A stretch of DNA of 64,000 bases, taken from assembly GCA_031308135.1 (NCBI GenBank), contig JAHLJT010000631.1:176812282-176876281 (forward strand), read 5' to 3'. Within the stretch, counting starts at the first letter, position 1; each line of letters starts with the position of its first letter. The notes under the pieces were generated by a model, which did no database searches, was not told the origin of the DNA, and worked only from the letters and a program-made list of their open reading frames with translations. Shown here piece after piece: positions 10,171 through 22,390 of the stretch. The stretch comes from Acheta domesticus (lineage: Eukaryota; Arthropoda; Insecta; Orthoptera; Gryllidae). Position numbers and translations under genes: made by a program.

Positions 10171-12949
10171 TGGGCATCTTGTTTCAGACGTCACTGCCTT
10201 TAATCATAACATTATTGCATGGCAAAAGCGTGTTTTGCATGTGAATCAGTGTGAACTGTGAATGTATTATGTGTATAGAAATACATGAGAACTGTGTTTT
10301 ATCCACTTTATTGTGTAATAAAATTTATGCTTTAAATTTGTGCGAACATTATATTTTTGTAGAAGAGCAGTTTTGCATCAGAGAAGGTAAATATTCGTAA
10401 CAACTTCTAAAAACGTTTAGAAGTTTGGGTTATCTGAAGTTTCCGCGCATTTCCACTATGAAACTGCTTTCCATAAAATTCAACTATGTGGAAAAAACAG
10501 AGGTTGCGTTATGAGGAAAGAAATTTAATTTGTTGACTAAGGACAAGACTGTGACTCTAAATGGCTGAAGCATTCTGGAAGTCAAGTGTTGACTATAAAG
10601 ATGGAAGTATTGTCGGAAATGCCATTAATAAAGATCAACAACTTGTGTGTTCATGGTAATTAGTAAGCTTTCATTATATAAAGATGTAGTACATATATCC
10701 GGCCAGAAAATTGACAGGTGAATTGCTAAACCATTTTATCAAAACAATAATTATATGGCTTAAAAATATTGGTTTTGAAGTGATTGCAGTGATTTCTGAC
10801 CACAATCCTGTGAACCAAAAAGCCATGCCGTTGTTTTCCGATCCTCCAAAACTATAAATATCTTATACACAGAGATCCCAGACAAAATTACTTTCTTCCT
10901 TTTGACCGTGTGCACCTCTTGAAGTCCATAAGAAACAACTCGTTAAATAAATATAACCAAAAAGTAATAATTTTCTTGATATGAAAAATGGTGTTACGCA
11001 TACAGCATCATTTCATGCATGAATAGATGTTTATCTATGATCATTTAGTTGCCTAAAAATTTTGTGCTAGTCTGAGAAGCCCAATTTTTTAAAATATGGC
11101 AATACTTTAAATTTAAAATCTTTAAATCGTTTATATCCTTTTAGTTAAAATTAACTGTTGATCGAATAAAACTCCTTTCTGTAAAATATAATTATTAAGG
11201 CTACGAAGAAGATTGATTGACTGTTGAAGAAACGTTGATTGATTGTGAGCAGCCGGCGAAAAATTCGTTTTCTGGGATAACTACTCTGCGACGTCACAGT
11301 GTCAGTCGACATGCCTTATACTAGTGCCTAGGTGGCATTGGTCTAGCTATCTCGGCTAAATCGACATGTAGCGATCAGGAACACCATCATTTGCTTACAT
11401 ACTAGTATTTCATTTAGGGTGTCTACCTACTGAAGAAATAAAATTCGTTATTGGGTCAATATGACCCAATAATGAAAAAGGTTTGAGGTACCCAACTGAG
11501 TCCTTTGGTAGTTAATGGACATAAATTACCTCTTCTTTCTCTTTCCTCTCATTTTTCGATTTTGAACAAATAGTTGAGAGCCACAGCTAGGTTGGGAACC
11601 TTTGATAAACTCCACTGGCATATAGAATATTTAGAAAGTTTATGAAAAATCTATCATCCAAAGCAAAGTAACATTTCTTTTTGTGAAATACTGTTCGCTA
11701 TTGCATTTAATTGCTTATTAATAATCCATCTACATAGTCATTTTCAATGTTTTCTTCGATATTTTTCTCCCTTGCCTCTCTGATTCTCACTCTTGAAAAT
11801 ATTGAGAATGGGTTCAGTACCTGCATTTTAGTACAACTAATATATACATTTTCATTTTATAAAACAATAATGTTCATTGAAGTGAAGTAAAATTCATCAT
11901 TATTTCGAGAATTATACTAATTTAGTTTATTATGTTTTCCTTTTAACGCAGGAAAATAGTTTTTAATAATGTAATATGTTTATTAAATTTTATTATATTT
12001 TATTCACACTAATTTTGTGTGAAATATAAAACGACGGCAAAATAATTTTACGAAAAATCGATATTCAGGTTATATGAGTTTTGACACAGCAATCAACTGG
12101 AGATTTGAACCTCTAGGCATGAGCTAACTTGAAATCGAACTCGAAGTGATGGCAGAGCCCTCTGCTCCGCCGAGTTTAGTGGGCGACTTATATAGCATGG
12201 TAATCGATCATTCGGTCACACTACATCGAATTTATTCCCAACTCTGGCGGCAGTGTGTGCTGCAAACTGTACATTCCCATGATTCAACATAATGGTTGGT
12301 TGCAATAATTTGCATTTATATAATTATCTACAGATATACAATTAGTTGCATTTATTTAATAAAATAAATTTATAAATACAGGTCAGTGATTGTCAGGCAG
12401 GTGTACTCAAACAAATGAGAAACAATAGGATGTGACAATATGGGAATTGAGTGCAAAATAGACACATCACCATATTTCGGAACGTCTTATATTCCGACGT
12501 AAACGTTTGTGCAAAATCTCTTTCTCGACTTCATTTGCTATTGACATCAATGTTTCTGTCGATTGCTGTAACACTCGTTCATGCAAAATCTCCCTATTAA
12601 ATATCTTGGAAACGAGTGATTAATGTTCTACCGCACGAAAACAGTGGCCCTAATAAAATTTACATAATTGATTAAGACCTGTGCCCAAAGAGCAAAATGA
12701 GATTATACATGGACTTTTGAAAACATACACATACAATGCAGAATGTTTTCTGCAAAAATAAAATAGAAATACAAGTATCACACATGATATTGATGAATTA
12801 TAAATCAATGTTATTCTTTGTAAAAGACACTAAATCCTTCGCACTAAATTCTTCTCGAGATAGATTATCTTCCGTTTTGTGTAATTCAAGTTCATTTGAT
12901 GGTCATTTTACGACCTACCGTAGAGGCTTATCGCGATCGGTGAGCATCA
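10171..12949. other. AT-rich intergenic DNA
   Basis: No coding sequence is supported over 2.8 kb. Visible items are a hairpin at 11448-11472 with 11-base arms (TTATTGGGTCA / TGACCCAATAA) and weak B-box-like motifs on the minus strand near 12105-12145 (GGTTCAAATC, AGTTCGATTTC) that could belong to another decayed SINE. The frame at 12736-13134 has no recognisable domain. Confidence 0.5.
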
Positions 12950-13130
12950 TTAAGGGCGCAGTTCATCGTGCCTGGGACTGCGCATGCTCTCTTGCGAGGA
13001 AGTGCAACGGGAGGCGAAGGCGGAGAGAAGGAGAAGGAGGGACGAGATACACCGGCGGAGGCAGATGGGACAGGAGCAAGTGCTGTGGCAGTGATAAAGC
13101 GAGTATTTGTTTACGAGCTCGTCATCTGGC
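12950..13130. other. GC-rich segment flanking SINE cluster
   Basis: A GC-rich, purine-biased stretch directly left of two SINE copies. A similar GGAGGCG-rich segment resumes at 14170-14480 on the far side, so the SINEs may have inserted into one GC-rich block. The function is unknown. Confidence 0.3.
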
Positions 13131-13134
13131 ATAA

Positions 13135-13615
13135 TTGGTCCTGTAAGTGTAGTGCATGATATATCTCGGGAGGGGGGGCATTGTACGTTCCCCACTCAAA
13201 CGTGATATCCGGCGCCGTCCGGCGACGTGATATCTCGTTGCTTGCGGGGTTTCCCTCATCAAGTGCCTTCCTCAGCGCGGCACCTCCCCAGCCAGGGCTA
13301 CCCATCCTCACAACTGGAGTCTCTACTTGTGTAATAATGTAGTCCATGTAAGTGTGTGTGTGCAAGGCAAGAGTGGGTACAAGAATGAGGAGTGGAAAAA
13401 GGAACGTAAGCGCGCGGAACGAAAAAGGATCGTGAGGAGGAAGGAACGTAAGCGCGCGGTCTGAATAGATCAGAAGAAACATAGAAAACCACCGCTCAGG
13501 GCAGGCGGCCGCTGACAGAATTTTGCCACCATCGGGACTCGAACCATAGAACCTTCTGGCCAATCATACGACAGGGGCAACGGTTTTGCCGCTGGGCCAC
13601 CGCAGTCGATGGCGC
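13135..13615 (-). mobile_element. tRNA-derived SINE, copy 1
   Basis: On the minus strand the head reads GCGGTGGCCCAGCGGCAAAA (A-box region), followed by GGTTCGAGTCCC (B box), as in a tRNA gene. A ~400-bp body follows, ending near GTAAGTGTAGTGC on the plus strand. It shares organisation and stretches (GTGGTTTTC, GCGCGCGG, TAAGTGTAGTG) with the copies at 13684-14168 and 37600-38125. Open frames inside are incidental. Confidence 0.6.
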
Positions 13616-13683
13616 ATTGATTTTTGATTCGTTCGCCAGATCTTTCCCATATTGATTTGTTTCCGTCTAAAGAGGTATTTAGT

Positions 13684-14168
13684 CCCGTAAGTGTAGTGCG
13701 TATTTTTTCCTCGGGAGGTGGCGGTGATCTTTTTCCCCGCTGGATGGCGACATCTGGCGTCGACCTACCGTCGACTAGTGGGGCTTTCCCCTCAACCAGG
13801 TATCTCCCAGCGGGGCACCAACCCAACCTCGACAAGCTGTAAGCTCCCAACCGGTCTCCCGGCATGTGTGGTAGTGTAGTGCGTGTGCATGTTAGTGTTA
13901 AGTGTCTGTGTAAGGGGAGAGGATGGGACAAGGAAGAGGAAGGAAAGATCGCGCGCGGTCCGTGGCCCGTTTGTTAGGGTACTGTTCCGGAATTCGCCTG
14001 GTTTTGATCGGAGAAACCACGGAAAACTACCAACCGGAGCAGCTGGCCGCTAGAATTCTCCCCCAGACAGCGACTGAAATCCTGCCGCCGTCGGGAGGTG
14101 AACCTAGGACCTCCCGGTCAGAGGAACTGCAGTAACATCAGTTGACGCACTGAGCCATCACTCCCGGT
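13684..14168 (-). mobile_element. tRNA-derived SINE, copy 2
   Basis: The minus-strand head has GATGGCTCAGTGCGTCAACTG (A-box region) and CTAGGTTCACCTCCCG (B box). The body contains GTGGTTTCTCCGATC and a GCGCGCG block and ends at TAAGTGTAGTGCG on the plus strand. It lies in tandem with copy 1, same orientation, about 70 bp apart. The two heads differ, so these may be distinct subfamilies sharing a body. Confidence 0.6.
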
Positions 14169-14169
14169 C

Positions 14170-14480
14170 GATGGTGCAGGTGGAGCGAAGAAGGAGGGGG
14201 TGGACGAGAGAGATTAGGACGAGAGTCATCGATGGAGGCGTGAGGGGCGGGGCAGCTGGCACCAGGAGGCGGAGGAGGCCGCTGACAGAGCGATGAGGGT
14301 CGGCGAATGGAAAGACAACAGGGGAGGGCCGGGGGGCTGGTGCGGGTGGCGCGGGATTCGATTAGGTTAGCAGCGCCGGCGGCGGCACCGATATTACGAC
14401 GAAGGAGGGCGACGATGGAGAGGCCGCAGCCAAGGTTCGGCTCACTGTTGGAGGAGGTCTGGGCCGTCGGCAAACAAGGA
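14170..14480. other. GC-rich block
   Basis: GC-rich, G-biased sequence continuing from the SINE cluster. The two minus-strand frames (14138-14473, 14362-14547) are Pro/Ser/Arg-rich from base composition and are not recognised. Confidence 0.35.
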
Positions 14481-16214
14481 TAGTGCTACTAGATCGTTTT
14501 CCCTGTAGATCGTTTCCGAAGCAATTGAGTCTAGATAATTGGGGCATATGACTGCGTCACCGATCTCAATAACGTCCATCACAGGAAAGCATACTTTCAT
14601 GTGCAAAAAGATCCGAATGCAAGAACATTAGAAAAATATTTCAATACATTTTATAATATTAAAATCTTCAATTTAATTTTATAAATATGTCAGTAAATTT
14701 TGTTTTATTATATTATTTTAAATCTGTCACGGTGTCTCTGAGACATCACTACAAAACGTAACAAAACCGGAATTATTCCGAACTCCTGAAAACTGATAAA
14801 CTGCAGGTTAGTGGAGGGTAGACGTACACTACTGCTAGTAATAAGTGTCTCCAATGTAATATAAATTAGCATTTATTGCAAATAGAAACCTAATACAAAT
14901 TACTAAAGATAAAAGAAAGAAAAACAACAACTCTGAAGAATACTCCCGGTTGTCTCGGAGAATTTCATATTAACTGAAATCCTGCGACAAAATTGGAACT
15001 TGTGCTGCTATACACACAAATTAAGCCTTTCGTAAAATCGTTCCAGGAAAAATACCATGTTTTTCAGTATTTTTATTCATTTCTTCTTGAACGTAAATTC
15101 CTTCCCATTCTTGTTAACGACTTAAATAAATAGATAGAAATACAACCATTGATTATACAAATATGCAAAATCTACTTGCTCAAGAGGATTTAAAGGAGAA
15201 CCAAACGGTTTCACTATCTGAACGCACTCATTATTATACACTTACAAATTAAGTTAGGATGAACGATTGAAAGGCCTCAGATGCGGAAGGTGAAAACGTT
15301 GAAAAACAACGATGCCTTTGGGGTGATATATTATTTACATCAATAATTTAATTTGAAACATCGATGTTTTGCTTTCGATGTTGCATCCCTACTGCTGAAA
15401 TGTGGTCGTCATTACACCTAGCAATTTTATGAAAGGAAGGCTCCCACTGCGTATCTGTCGTGATGGAAACAAAAGTCTCCTGAAAGCAGATTTGAATCCA
15501 TAAACTCTGCCTAGTCTGCAAAATTGCTCCTTTCAAAATGATCTGGGTATTTTGAAAGGAAGTTGTCGTCGTTTCACGTCTTTCGTATTCTTCAATCAAC
15601 CTCCATGAACCGACCTATGCAGCTTGAAGTGAGTGTCGCTCAATTTATGAATACCTTTATTCAAATGCCGCTCGTAGTTGCTAAATTAACAATTTCAATT
15701 TCGGTGGCACTACAAATACAATTTCGTCCTCAGTTGCTGAGACTTGTGACGAAATGAGTACATCCGCACGTGTTAGCGGACTTCTGAACATAAACGTTCG
15801 CATACAGTGCTAGGAACCGCATGGCTGCAACAAAGTACTTGCTAGCACTCAAATCTACCGTTCTAGTTGGAGAACTAACCTCATGACGCTGTTTCCGGAA
15901 AAGGCCGCAAGACAATTAAGAGAGACTCGGTTCTTGGATTTTATTCACGAACAATTTCTGTTCTTGCCATCATTCGAGTATTGGACACTGGTTTTCCTCG
16001 CTATTCGAATGAGTTCCAACACATTTTATCGTAGATTTCCCTTTTTATAATGAAATTATGGTTAGTAACCAAAGAGGCACGAAATATAAAACAGTAATAA
16101 CAATAATGATAATAATAACAACAACAATAATAATAAATCTTCGTTTGAATATTGATAAGGCGACCTTTTGTCTTATGAATTGAAAAAAGAAATGAAAAAC
16201 GCCTCTCATGATAA
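14481..16214. other. AT-rich intergenic DNA
   Basis: Short unrecognised frames only. A degenerate (AAT/AAC)n stretch lies at about 16090-16140. Confidence 0.5.
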
Positions 16215-16502
16215 TTGCCTAACGGTAGCGTGGAGGGTAACATGGAGGATCGTCGGCGACAGAACGTCGTTCGTCGGCGTCACGTGGCGACGGCGGTGGC
16301 GGCGAACACGGGCGCTGGCGGCGGCGGCGGCGGCCCGCGCTCCGTGGGTCGCCTTGCGTCAGCGCGGTCCATTAATTAACGACGCTCCGCGCGCCACCCA
16401 CCCCTCCGCACCCCTCCCCCCCCCCTCCCTGCCCCACCCCTCTCCCCGCGCTGTGTCCACAGCCTTATCTCGCGCGCCGCCAGCTGGCTCGCCGCACGCG
16501 CC

Positions 16503-16550
<48 letters not shown>

Positions 16551-16680
16551 GGGTCTGTCTCCCCCACGCGCGGCGCCCCCCAAGGCTCTTTCCTCCGCTC
16601 GGCGCCCTTCCTTTCCTCCTCAGAAAAGGACTCGCTGCGTCTCGCACACGCGGGTCCTCCATATGGGGACGCTGCTCATC
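16215..16680. other. CpG island with (CCG)n tract
   Basis: About 460 bp of very GC- and CpG-rich sequence in AT-rich surroundings, with an uninterrupted CCG triplet run at 16503-16549 (about 16 repeats) and a C-rich tract around 16400-16440. Open frames on both strands are Arg-, Ala- or Gly-rich products of the triplets. In animals such islands are often promoters, but no adjoining gene is visible. Confidence 0.6.
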
Positions 16681-16689
16681 CATTGACAT

Positions 16690-18795
16690 GCACAACACGT
16701 AGGGCTCCAAATGGCTAGATCACTATGATATTCGTACATCTTTATCTACAACTACACACAGAATGTAGTTTCATTCTATCGTTAACTGCAACTACCCATT
16801 TTTTGGCGCATTTAGGCAAAAACTACGCGACAGCTGTTTATTTGCCAATAAGAAAATAAGGTACCCCCCAGGAAAATTCTAGAAGTAAAATACCCCTTTA
16901 CTGATATTTTGTCCATTCGTTCTGTCAGGGAGCGTCGTATTTCCTTTCAGTTGTTTATTGCTGCAAATATTATTACATAATGAATATATTCCTTGGGTGA
17001 AAGAATATAATGATATTCGTTCTTTCCAGACTCGAAAATTGATCTCTGATTAGTAATGAAGATAATACATAACACATTGATTTTTCTGGTAGTTCCCAGT
17101 CATTTGTGTGTTCACGATCTTTTTTCAGCAGAGACGATTGGTCGATTAAGACTATACAAATAATGAGAGTCTTAAATTTGTGGTAAATTAAACTTTCTCC
17201 AACACAACAATAACCCTGTATTTCTAATGAACATGCATAAACAGTTTTATTCGATTTTCGTCCGGAATGCCTGCTCATTTGCACTCTGTCTGTAATGCAT
17301 TTATTCTAAGTGAATTTACTACACATAGTACGTACATCGTTGTCACATCGTAACGGTAGTAATCTCAATACTGAATAAAAGGTCATGACCTTCGCCTTGA
17401 GAGAAAAGGAAGTTCAAAGAAGATAAAATAAGCATAAATTCCAACTACTGTTGTTGAAGTCCACCATTACATTAAGCACATACGCATATTCATTTACTGT
17501 CCATGAATATGTAGAATATAAATAGGTGTATGAATATTTTTGTGTTTATGCGCATTTAGCGGTAAAAATTCCCTTTATTTATAACGATCCGAAATGTTTG
17601 GGAACGGTATGATTTTAGGGGTAGTTAACGCAAAACCTGACATCACAAAATGCTGGAGACTGGGAATAGCTCTAATGTGAATCTGACAGTCTGTTTGACG
17701 CAGACCAACTTCATTTCTCATGTGTTATTCACGAGGCCCCCAGCGAAATGCATGAAAGCTATTTAAGTCCAGGGGTCGTTTACGGGAGATAGGGTGATGT
17801 AGTGCTTACATTCTAAAACGTTCCCTGGGACTCGTGTAGTCATATATAAACAAGAACTAACTTCACTAGTTTGCACAAAATATAATTGTTCAACAGAACT
17901 ATACACTTTATAAGTGAATAGTACTTGATAAGTGTATGCCAGTTTTTAAGCACAATTACTTTTTATTAGAATATATCAAAGAAAGAAAATAACGTTTTTC
18001 ATTTACTCTCTTTCTGAACGTCCCAACGTGTTTTATAACACCCTGGGAGGGATGAATGAGAGAAACTTCAAGCAACTGATAGAAGAGTATACGGAACGTA
18101 ATGTAAAAAAGAAAAGTTTCTAAATTTCAGGTAACTTGAAGTATGAAATATTTTTTATAAACTCAATACCATATTTTCTTTTCTAATCTTTATGTTGTTT
18201 TTTCCCCTAAGTTCACGAAACTATTATTTATTTTACGTTTTTAACTAGTTATACAAACAAAATTATTTCTGGAACTTTAAAAGAAGTATTTTTATTAATT
18301 TAGAAATATATCGCTTAAAAGTACGTTCATTTGAACAAATTATAGCTCTTTTCAATGCTATGTTTTTAGATTCTCAATTTTATAAAAACAGCCTGGATCG
18401 CTTCGGTTAGTAACCATTCTTCTCAAAATAATAAAGATTAGTTATTTCTTTCTATCATCATTCCTATAAACTTATTTAATATTTATTATATCCATCTAAA
18501 CCTTTTTAAAAAAATCTTGAGAGATGAGGGTGAACACATTTAAAGTGTGGATCTGAACAGATTACTGATCTCCTGCTTTTCAGAAGCTCATGTACATATT
18601 ATGTGTTAAGCATTTTATGTTCGGAAGAATTTGATATTTTCTACCTTGTTTGGTTCCCAGACTTGGACCCTGTTTTTATTTAATATTAATCTCTGGGGGT
18701 CAGAGAATTCTCATCAACCGACCTACCATACTTGGTCTCTCTGAGATTTTCTTTCGTCACACGCCTATAGGAGTTGTGACGATTGTATTACAGTT
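16690..18795. other. AT-rich intergenic DNA
   Basis: Only short AT-driven open frames are present (for example 16973-17284 minus), and none is recognisable. No element boundary was found. Confidence 0.5.
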
Positions 18796-19631
18796 CATCA
18801 TCATCAGCAGCAGCAGCTTGGATTAGGCTAATTTAGCCTGTTCCGGCAAAGTTGTCTAGAGAAGATCATCTCTTCTTCGGTCCTCCCACTTCTCGTTTTC
18901 CTTTTGGGAAATAATAATACGCCTGCTTGGGCAATCTCTAGTTATTCATTCTTTTTAAATGCTCTAACCAGTGGTTTCTATATATATTTATCTTTTCTTG
19001 TAGGCTGGTAATTCCCAATTCTTCTTTTATATCCTCCTTTCTGATATGATCCATTAATGTGCATCTTGTCACATATCTCAGAAATCTCATTTCTTCTGTG
19101 TTAATTCTCCTGTTTTATCTAGATGATGTTCCCCATGTTTCATATCCATACAGGAGAATAGGTATGGCCATTGTTTTATCCCTCTTGAGTTTTGTTTCTT
19201 TGCGTGCTTTCTTTCCCAGTGTTCGTTTGATAGTACCACAGATAGCCTAAAATGTAGATACTTTTTGATGCACATTAATGTAATTTAGATATATTACATT
19301 GCATCCTAAATATTGGAAGTTTGATACTTGTTTGATAGTGATGTTGTTTATTACAATTTTTGTTCTTATGGAATGTTTACCTCTGAAAGCCGTAGTCTTA
19401 CTTTTGTTGATCGATATTTTACAATTATATTTCATTGCCCTCTTTTGTACTTTAAAGGTTAACTTCTGGAGGTCATCTTCACAATTAGTGACGAAACTAT
19501 ATCATCTGCAAATACGAGCATGTTGATTTCAGTATTTTTTGTATTGAAATTCCTTCGTTGTGTAAATCATTCTTCCATTCTGAGAGAAGTGCGTCGATGT
19601 ATATATATATCTATATATATATCTATATATA

Positions 19632-19674
<43 letters not shown>

Positions 19675-19725
19675 AACAATATAGGTGGAAGTGGACACCC
19701 TTGTCTAACCCCTTGATTTATTTTA
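18796..19725 (-). pseudogene. RTE-clade non-LTR retrotransposon reverse transcriptase fragment
   Basis: A decayed copy of the 3' half of an RTE-type polymerase. Reading the minus strand from 19725 down: the motif QGVRQGCPLPPILFN (19672-19722); then FADD, the catalytic box, intact at 19501-19512; then an INKSKTTAFRG-like stretch near 19390; then ILLYGYETWGTSSR around 19130; and finally a TGATGATGATGAACTG tail near 18796. These are in the usual order for the palm, thumb and C-terminal region. Frameshifts and stops break it into several frames. An (AT)n microsatellite sits inside the palm coding region. Endonuclease and fingers are missing. It is non-functional. Confidence 0.75.
19597..19672. 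repeat. (AT)n microsatellite
   Basis: Alternating TATATATCTATATAT repeats leading into a pure TA run of over 40 bases. It lies directly after the LFN of the RTE motif, so it interrupts the element's coding sequence. Confidence 0.9.
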
Positions 19726-19784
19726 AAATACTCTCTCTCTTCCCTTTGTATTCGGAAGATTCAGATATATGAGAGTTAGAAAGT

Positions 19785-20115
19785 TACATTTCTATTTATA
19801 CCCTGACCAAAAATCGAACCCGCGATCGCGCCACGGAAAGCCAGCACGCTGTCCATGAGCCACCCGAGAGGCACATAAGCAGGTACTGTAAGCAAATTCA
19901 TTTTGTACGTGGCCCTTTCTAACCTGGCGCAAGGTCTTCCAACGGCGCCACTAGACCCACGTCTCTCGGCGGCCAGTAATGAAGGGGCGCGCCCCCTGGG
20001 TAGTAAGTTTCTCACAACCCCCGGCCTCTACGACCATGTGGTGCACTTACATTCGCGTAATGGGGAAATGAGCGTTGGCTTTAGGTAACACGAGCCTTTC
20101 GGCCACGGTCAGAGG
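19785..20115 (-). mobile_element. tRNA-derived SINE
   Basis: The minus strand contains GGGTGGCTCATGGACAGCG (A-box region) and GCGGGTTCGATTTTT (B box, about 19808-19822), spaced like a tRNA gene, within GC-rich sequence from 19785 to ~20115. It is unlike the head sequences of the 13-kb SINEs, so probably a different family. A true tRNA gene is unlikely because acceptor-stem pairing is not evident. Confidence 0.5.
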
Positions 20116-20880
20116 TATAAGAAAAGCATTAATGCACTGACAGAAAATATAAGAGACCACTTAAAAATTAATGATTGAGATGGATGAATTCAGTTTAATG
20201 AATTTGACTAATTTAAGAAACTTTTAGAAACATTTAGAAACGTGTTGGAAAAGTTTAAAACTCAAGACTAAAAACGCACAATAACCTTTAAAAAATACAT
20301 TTTTGAAATGCACGATGCTCAAAGTGTTTTAGACTCGCCAAATTGTGGTCAACTATGCATTGGCATTAATAGGGAAAATAACGTGTGCTCCGGATTGGGA
20401 AAAAAATCATGCACTATCAAATTACATACAAAATATTCTATTACCATTATTGCTTGATAAAATTTCGTTCATTTCTTATTTAACTTGCAAGTTCCGGTAG
20501 GATTTTTTTAATAGTGTGAAGCAGTTAAGTAATATTTCTTAATGAGTTAAGACATCTCACAATATAATAAATATTTTGAACAAAATATTCCTGGAAAACC
20601 CATGTCATGAAATAGCGGAATGATGGTACAGCTCAGTTTGATAATATTAATAAAAAATATAATCATAATATTCTAATAATAATAATTTTAATACTGTTGA
20701 AAAAGATGTTGATGATGGAATGAATCAAGTAATGTCGTCAAACACCATCTCATGCAGTGAAAAGGAATAAGACCGTAAAGCAAACGCTATTTGATTTATT
20801 CGCAATGCGTCGACACCCGCGAAGCAAACATTTTCAACACTATCAATCACTGTTTGTGTTAATTCAACAGACGCCGCATG
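20116..20880. other. AT-rich intergenic DNA
   Basis: No supported feature before the CpG island. Confidence 0.5.
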
Positions 20881-21660
20881 CGAGAACACTGAGGCGCGCG
20901 TTCTGCAAAGAGAACGGAGGAGGAGGAGGGGACATTATTCCGAGCTTTGTTCGCGCTCGGGGGGGGGGCGTCGTGGCGCACGTGTCTCGTGAAGCGCCAG
21001 AGGGGCGTGGGGGCGGTGGGAGCGACGGGGACTGGGGCGGGCGGAGGCGGCGAGGACGATTGCGCGGCAGGGGCGGCGGGGGCGGGGCGGGGGCGGCGAG
21101 GACGGCTGGGCAGCGGGGGCGGCAGGAACGCCGGGGGCGGCGTGGGTGGCGGGGTCTGTGGGGGCGTGGGGGGCGTCAGGTGCGCTAGGGGCGTCGGGGG
21201 CGACGGGGGCGACGGGGTGAACGGGGGGTGACGGGGGCGACGGGGGCGACGGGGGCGGCGGCAGAAGATTTCTTAAGCGGAGACACTCGATCGGGGCCTC
21301 GAGCGGAGAAAAAGTGGAGGCATCCGAGATGCAGGGACGCAGGGGTAGCGCCCGGGTGATGGATGGACGTTCGGGTCGCACCCCCCCCCCCGCCCGCGGC
21401 TCCACGGCCGCCTCACCCAACTTTGGCTGAAAGGAATTTCCTCATTAAACCTATTGCACCTGAGCGCGCCCCCGGCCCGCGTCGCGTCGCGTCACCCCCC
21501 CTGGCAGGGTGGAGCTTGGAGAAGGAGGCGCGGACGGGTTAGGAGGGGGGATGTCGCAGCACGGACGCTCGTTTGGCAGCTGCGGAAGCAGCAGAGTTCC
21601 AATGGACGCGGTGATTGGGGTGAGAAGCGTCGCAGAGGCGTGGGGAGAAAATCTACTTGG
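20881..21660. other. CpG island with dense G-runs
   Basis: Roughly 780 bp of extremely GC-rich sequence. Bases 21000-21265 on the plus strand consist of repeated GGGGGCG / GACGGGGGC units, a degenerate minisatellite with dozens of G-runs. A C-run lies at 21380-21391. Long frames on both strands (20935-21420 minus, Pro/Ala-rich; 20757-21188 plus, Gly/Arg-rich) follow from composition. It may be a promoter island of a gene outside recognition, or a GC minisatellite. Confidence 0.6.
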
Positions 21661-21900
21661 TATAGAATAGCATAGAAGAGTGAGTAATATACGAAGTACT
21701 TTTCAAAATGAAAAACATACTTTAGTGTTAAAGTGTACTTACAAATAGTTTAAGATGATTTAATTGAATATTAGTTACTTGTATGTAGAATATCTGACAA
21801 TTTTCTTAGTTTACTGCATGTTACTTATATCAAATATACTATAATTTTCTTGCCTTCTGCTTACGCAGTGTCGGGAAAATATTGTAATGTTGCGGGGAAA
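21661..21900. other. AT-rich DNA
   Basis: Nothing supported. Confidence 0.5.
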
Positions 21901-22390
21901 ACGAATTTTTGAGGGAAAAACTTGTAAGGACAACCCTGGTAACGAAAAGTGAAAAAAGTCTTGTTCCTATAAGTATTTATTATACATTAGTGTACATTAT
22001 TGTATTTATTGTACTTTTTTTCTTCTAACACATTATTTAGTCAGAATCAACGTTCGGTGGGTCCTCGATACCGAAAAATTGGATTACGGCAAAACATCTG
22101 TCCGTCCTTCTATCCGTGTAGCTGTGAACAAGCTAGCGTCTAGAAACCTAGTTCTATTTTCACCAAAATTAATATTCCGCCATTGATGCGACTGATATCG
22201 TAGCACCGTGAATTTCAAATTTTGATTATTTTTTTATATGAAGCCTCAACATTTTCCAAATTTTCTCAAAAAGTTTACTATTTTTTCCTTTACATTTTCC
22301 CTCTTTTGTTGCCAAGTACGAAGAAAATGGAGCTGGAAGTCTTTTCGGCAATTTTTGAAAACTGCAAAAAAATCGAAATTATAAATTCGA
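21901..22390 (+). repeat. Dispersed non-coding family 'GGGTCCTTGATACC', copy 1
   Basis: The diagnostic segment at 22057-22080 (GTGGGTCCTCGATACCGAAAA) is followed by a CTGTCCGTCC stretch, then ATGAAGCCTCAACATTTTCC (22238-22258). The same order occurs at 26032-26380 and 29582-29930. An upstream GGTAACGAAAAGTG segment near 21940 is shared with copy 2. The 116-codon frame at 22222-22572 is inside or beside this repeat and is not a gene I recognise. Confidence 0.6.

Noticed and set aside
13111..13931. 150- and 153-codon minus-strand frames
   Set aside because: They run through the tRNA-derived SINE copies and their junction, so they are repeat-derived.
16168..16710. Arg-, Gly- and Ala-rich frames (up to 172 codons) in the CpG island
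   Set aside because: They read through the CCG triplet run in different frames; no homology or gene structure is visible.
19785..19880. A functional tRNA gene on the minus strand
   Set aside because: A- and B-box-like motifs are present, but acceptor and anticodon stems do not pair convincingly and the sequence continues into a SINE-like body.
20935..21420. 161-codon Pro/Ala-rich minus-strand frame
   Set aside because: Explained by stop-poor GC-rich minisatellite DNA; equally long frames exist on the opposite strand.
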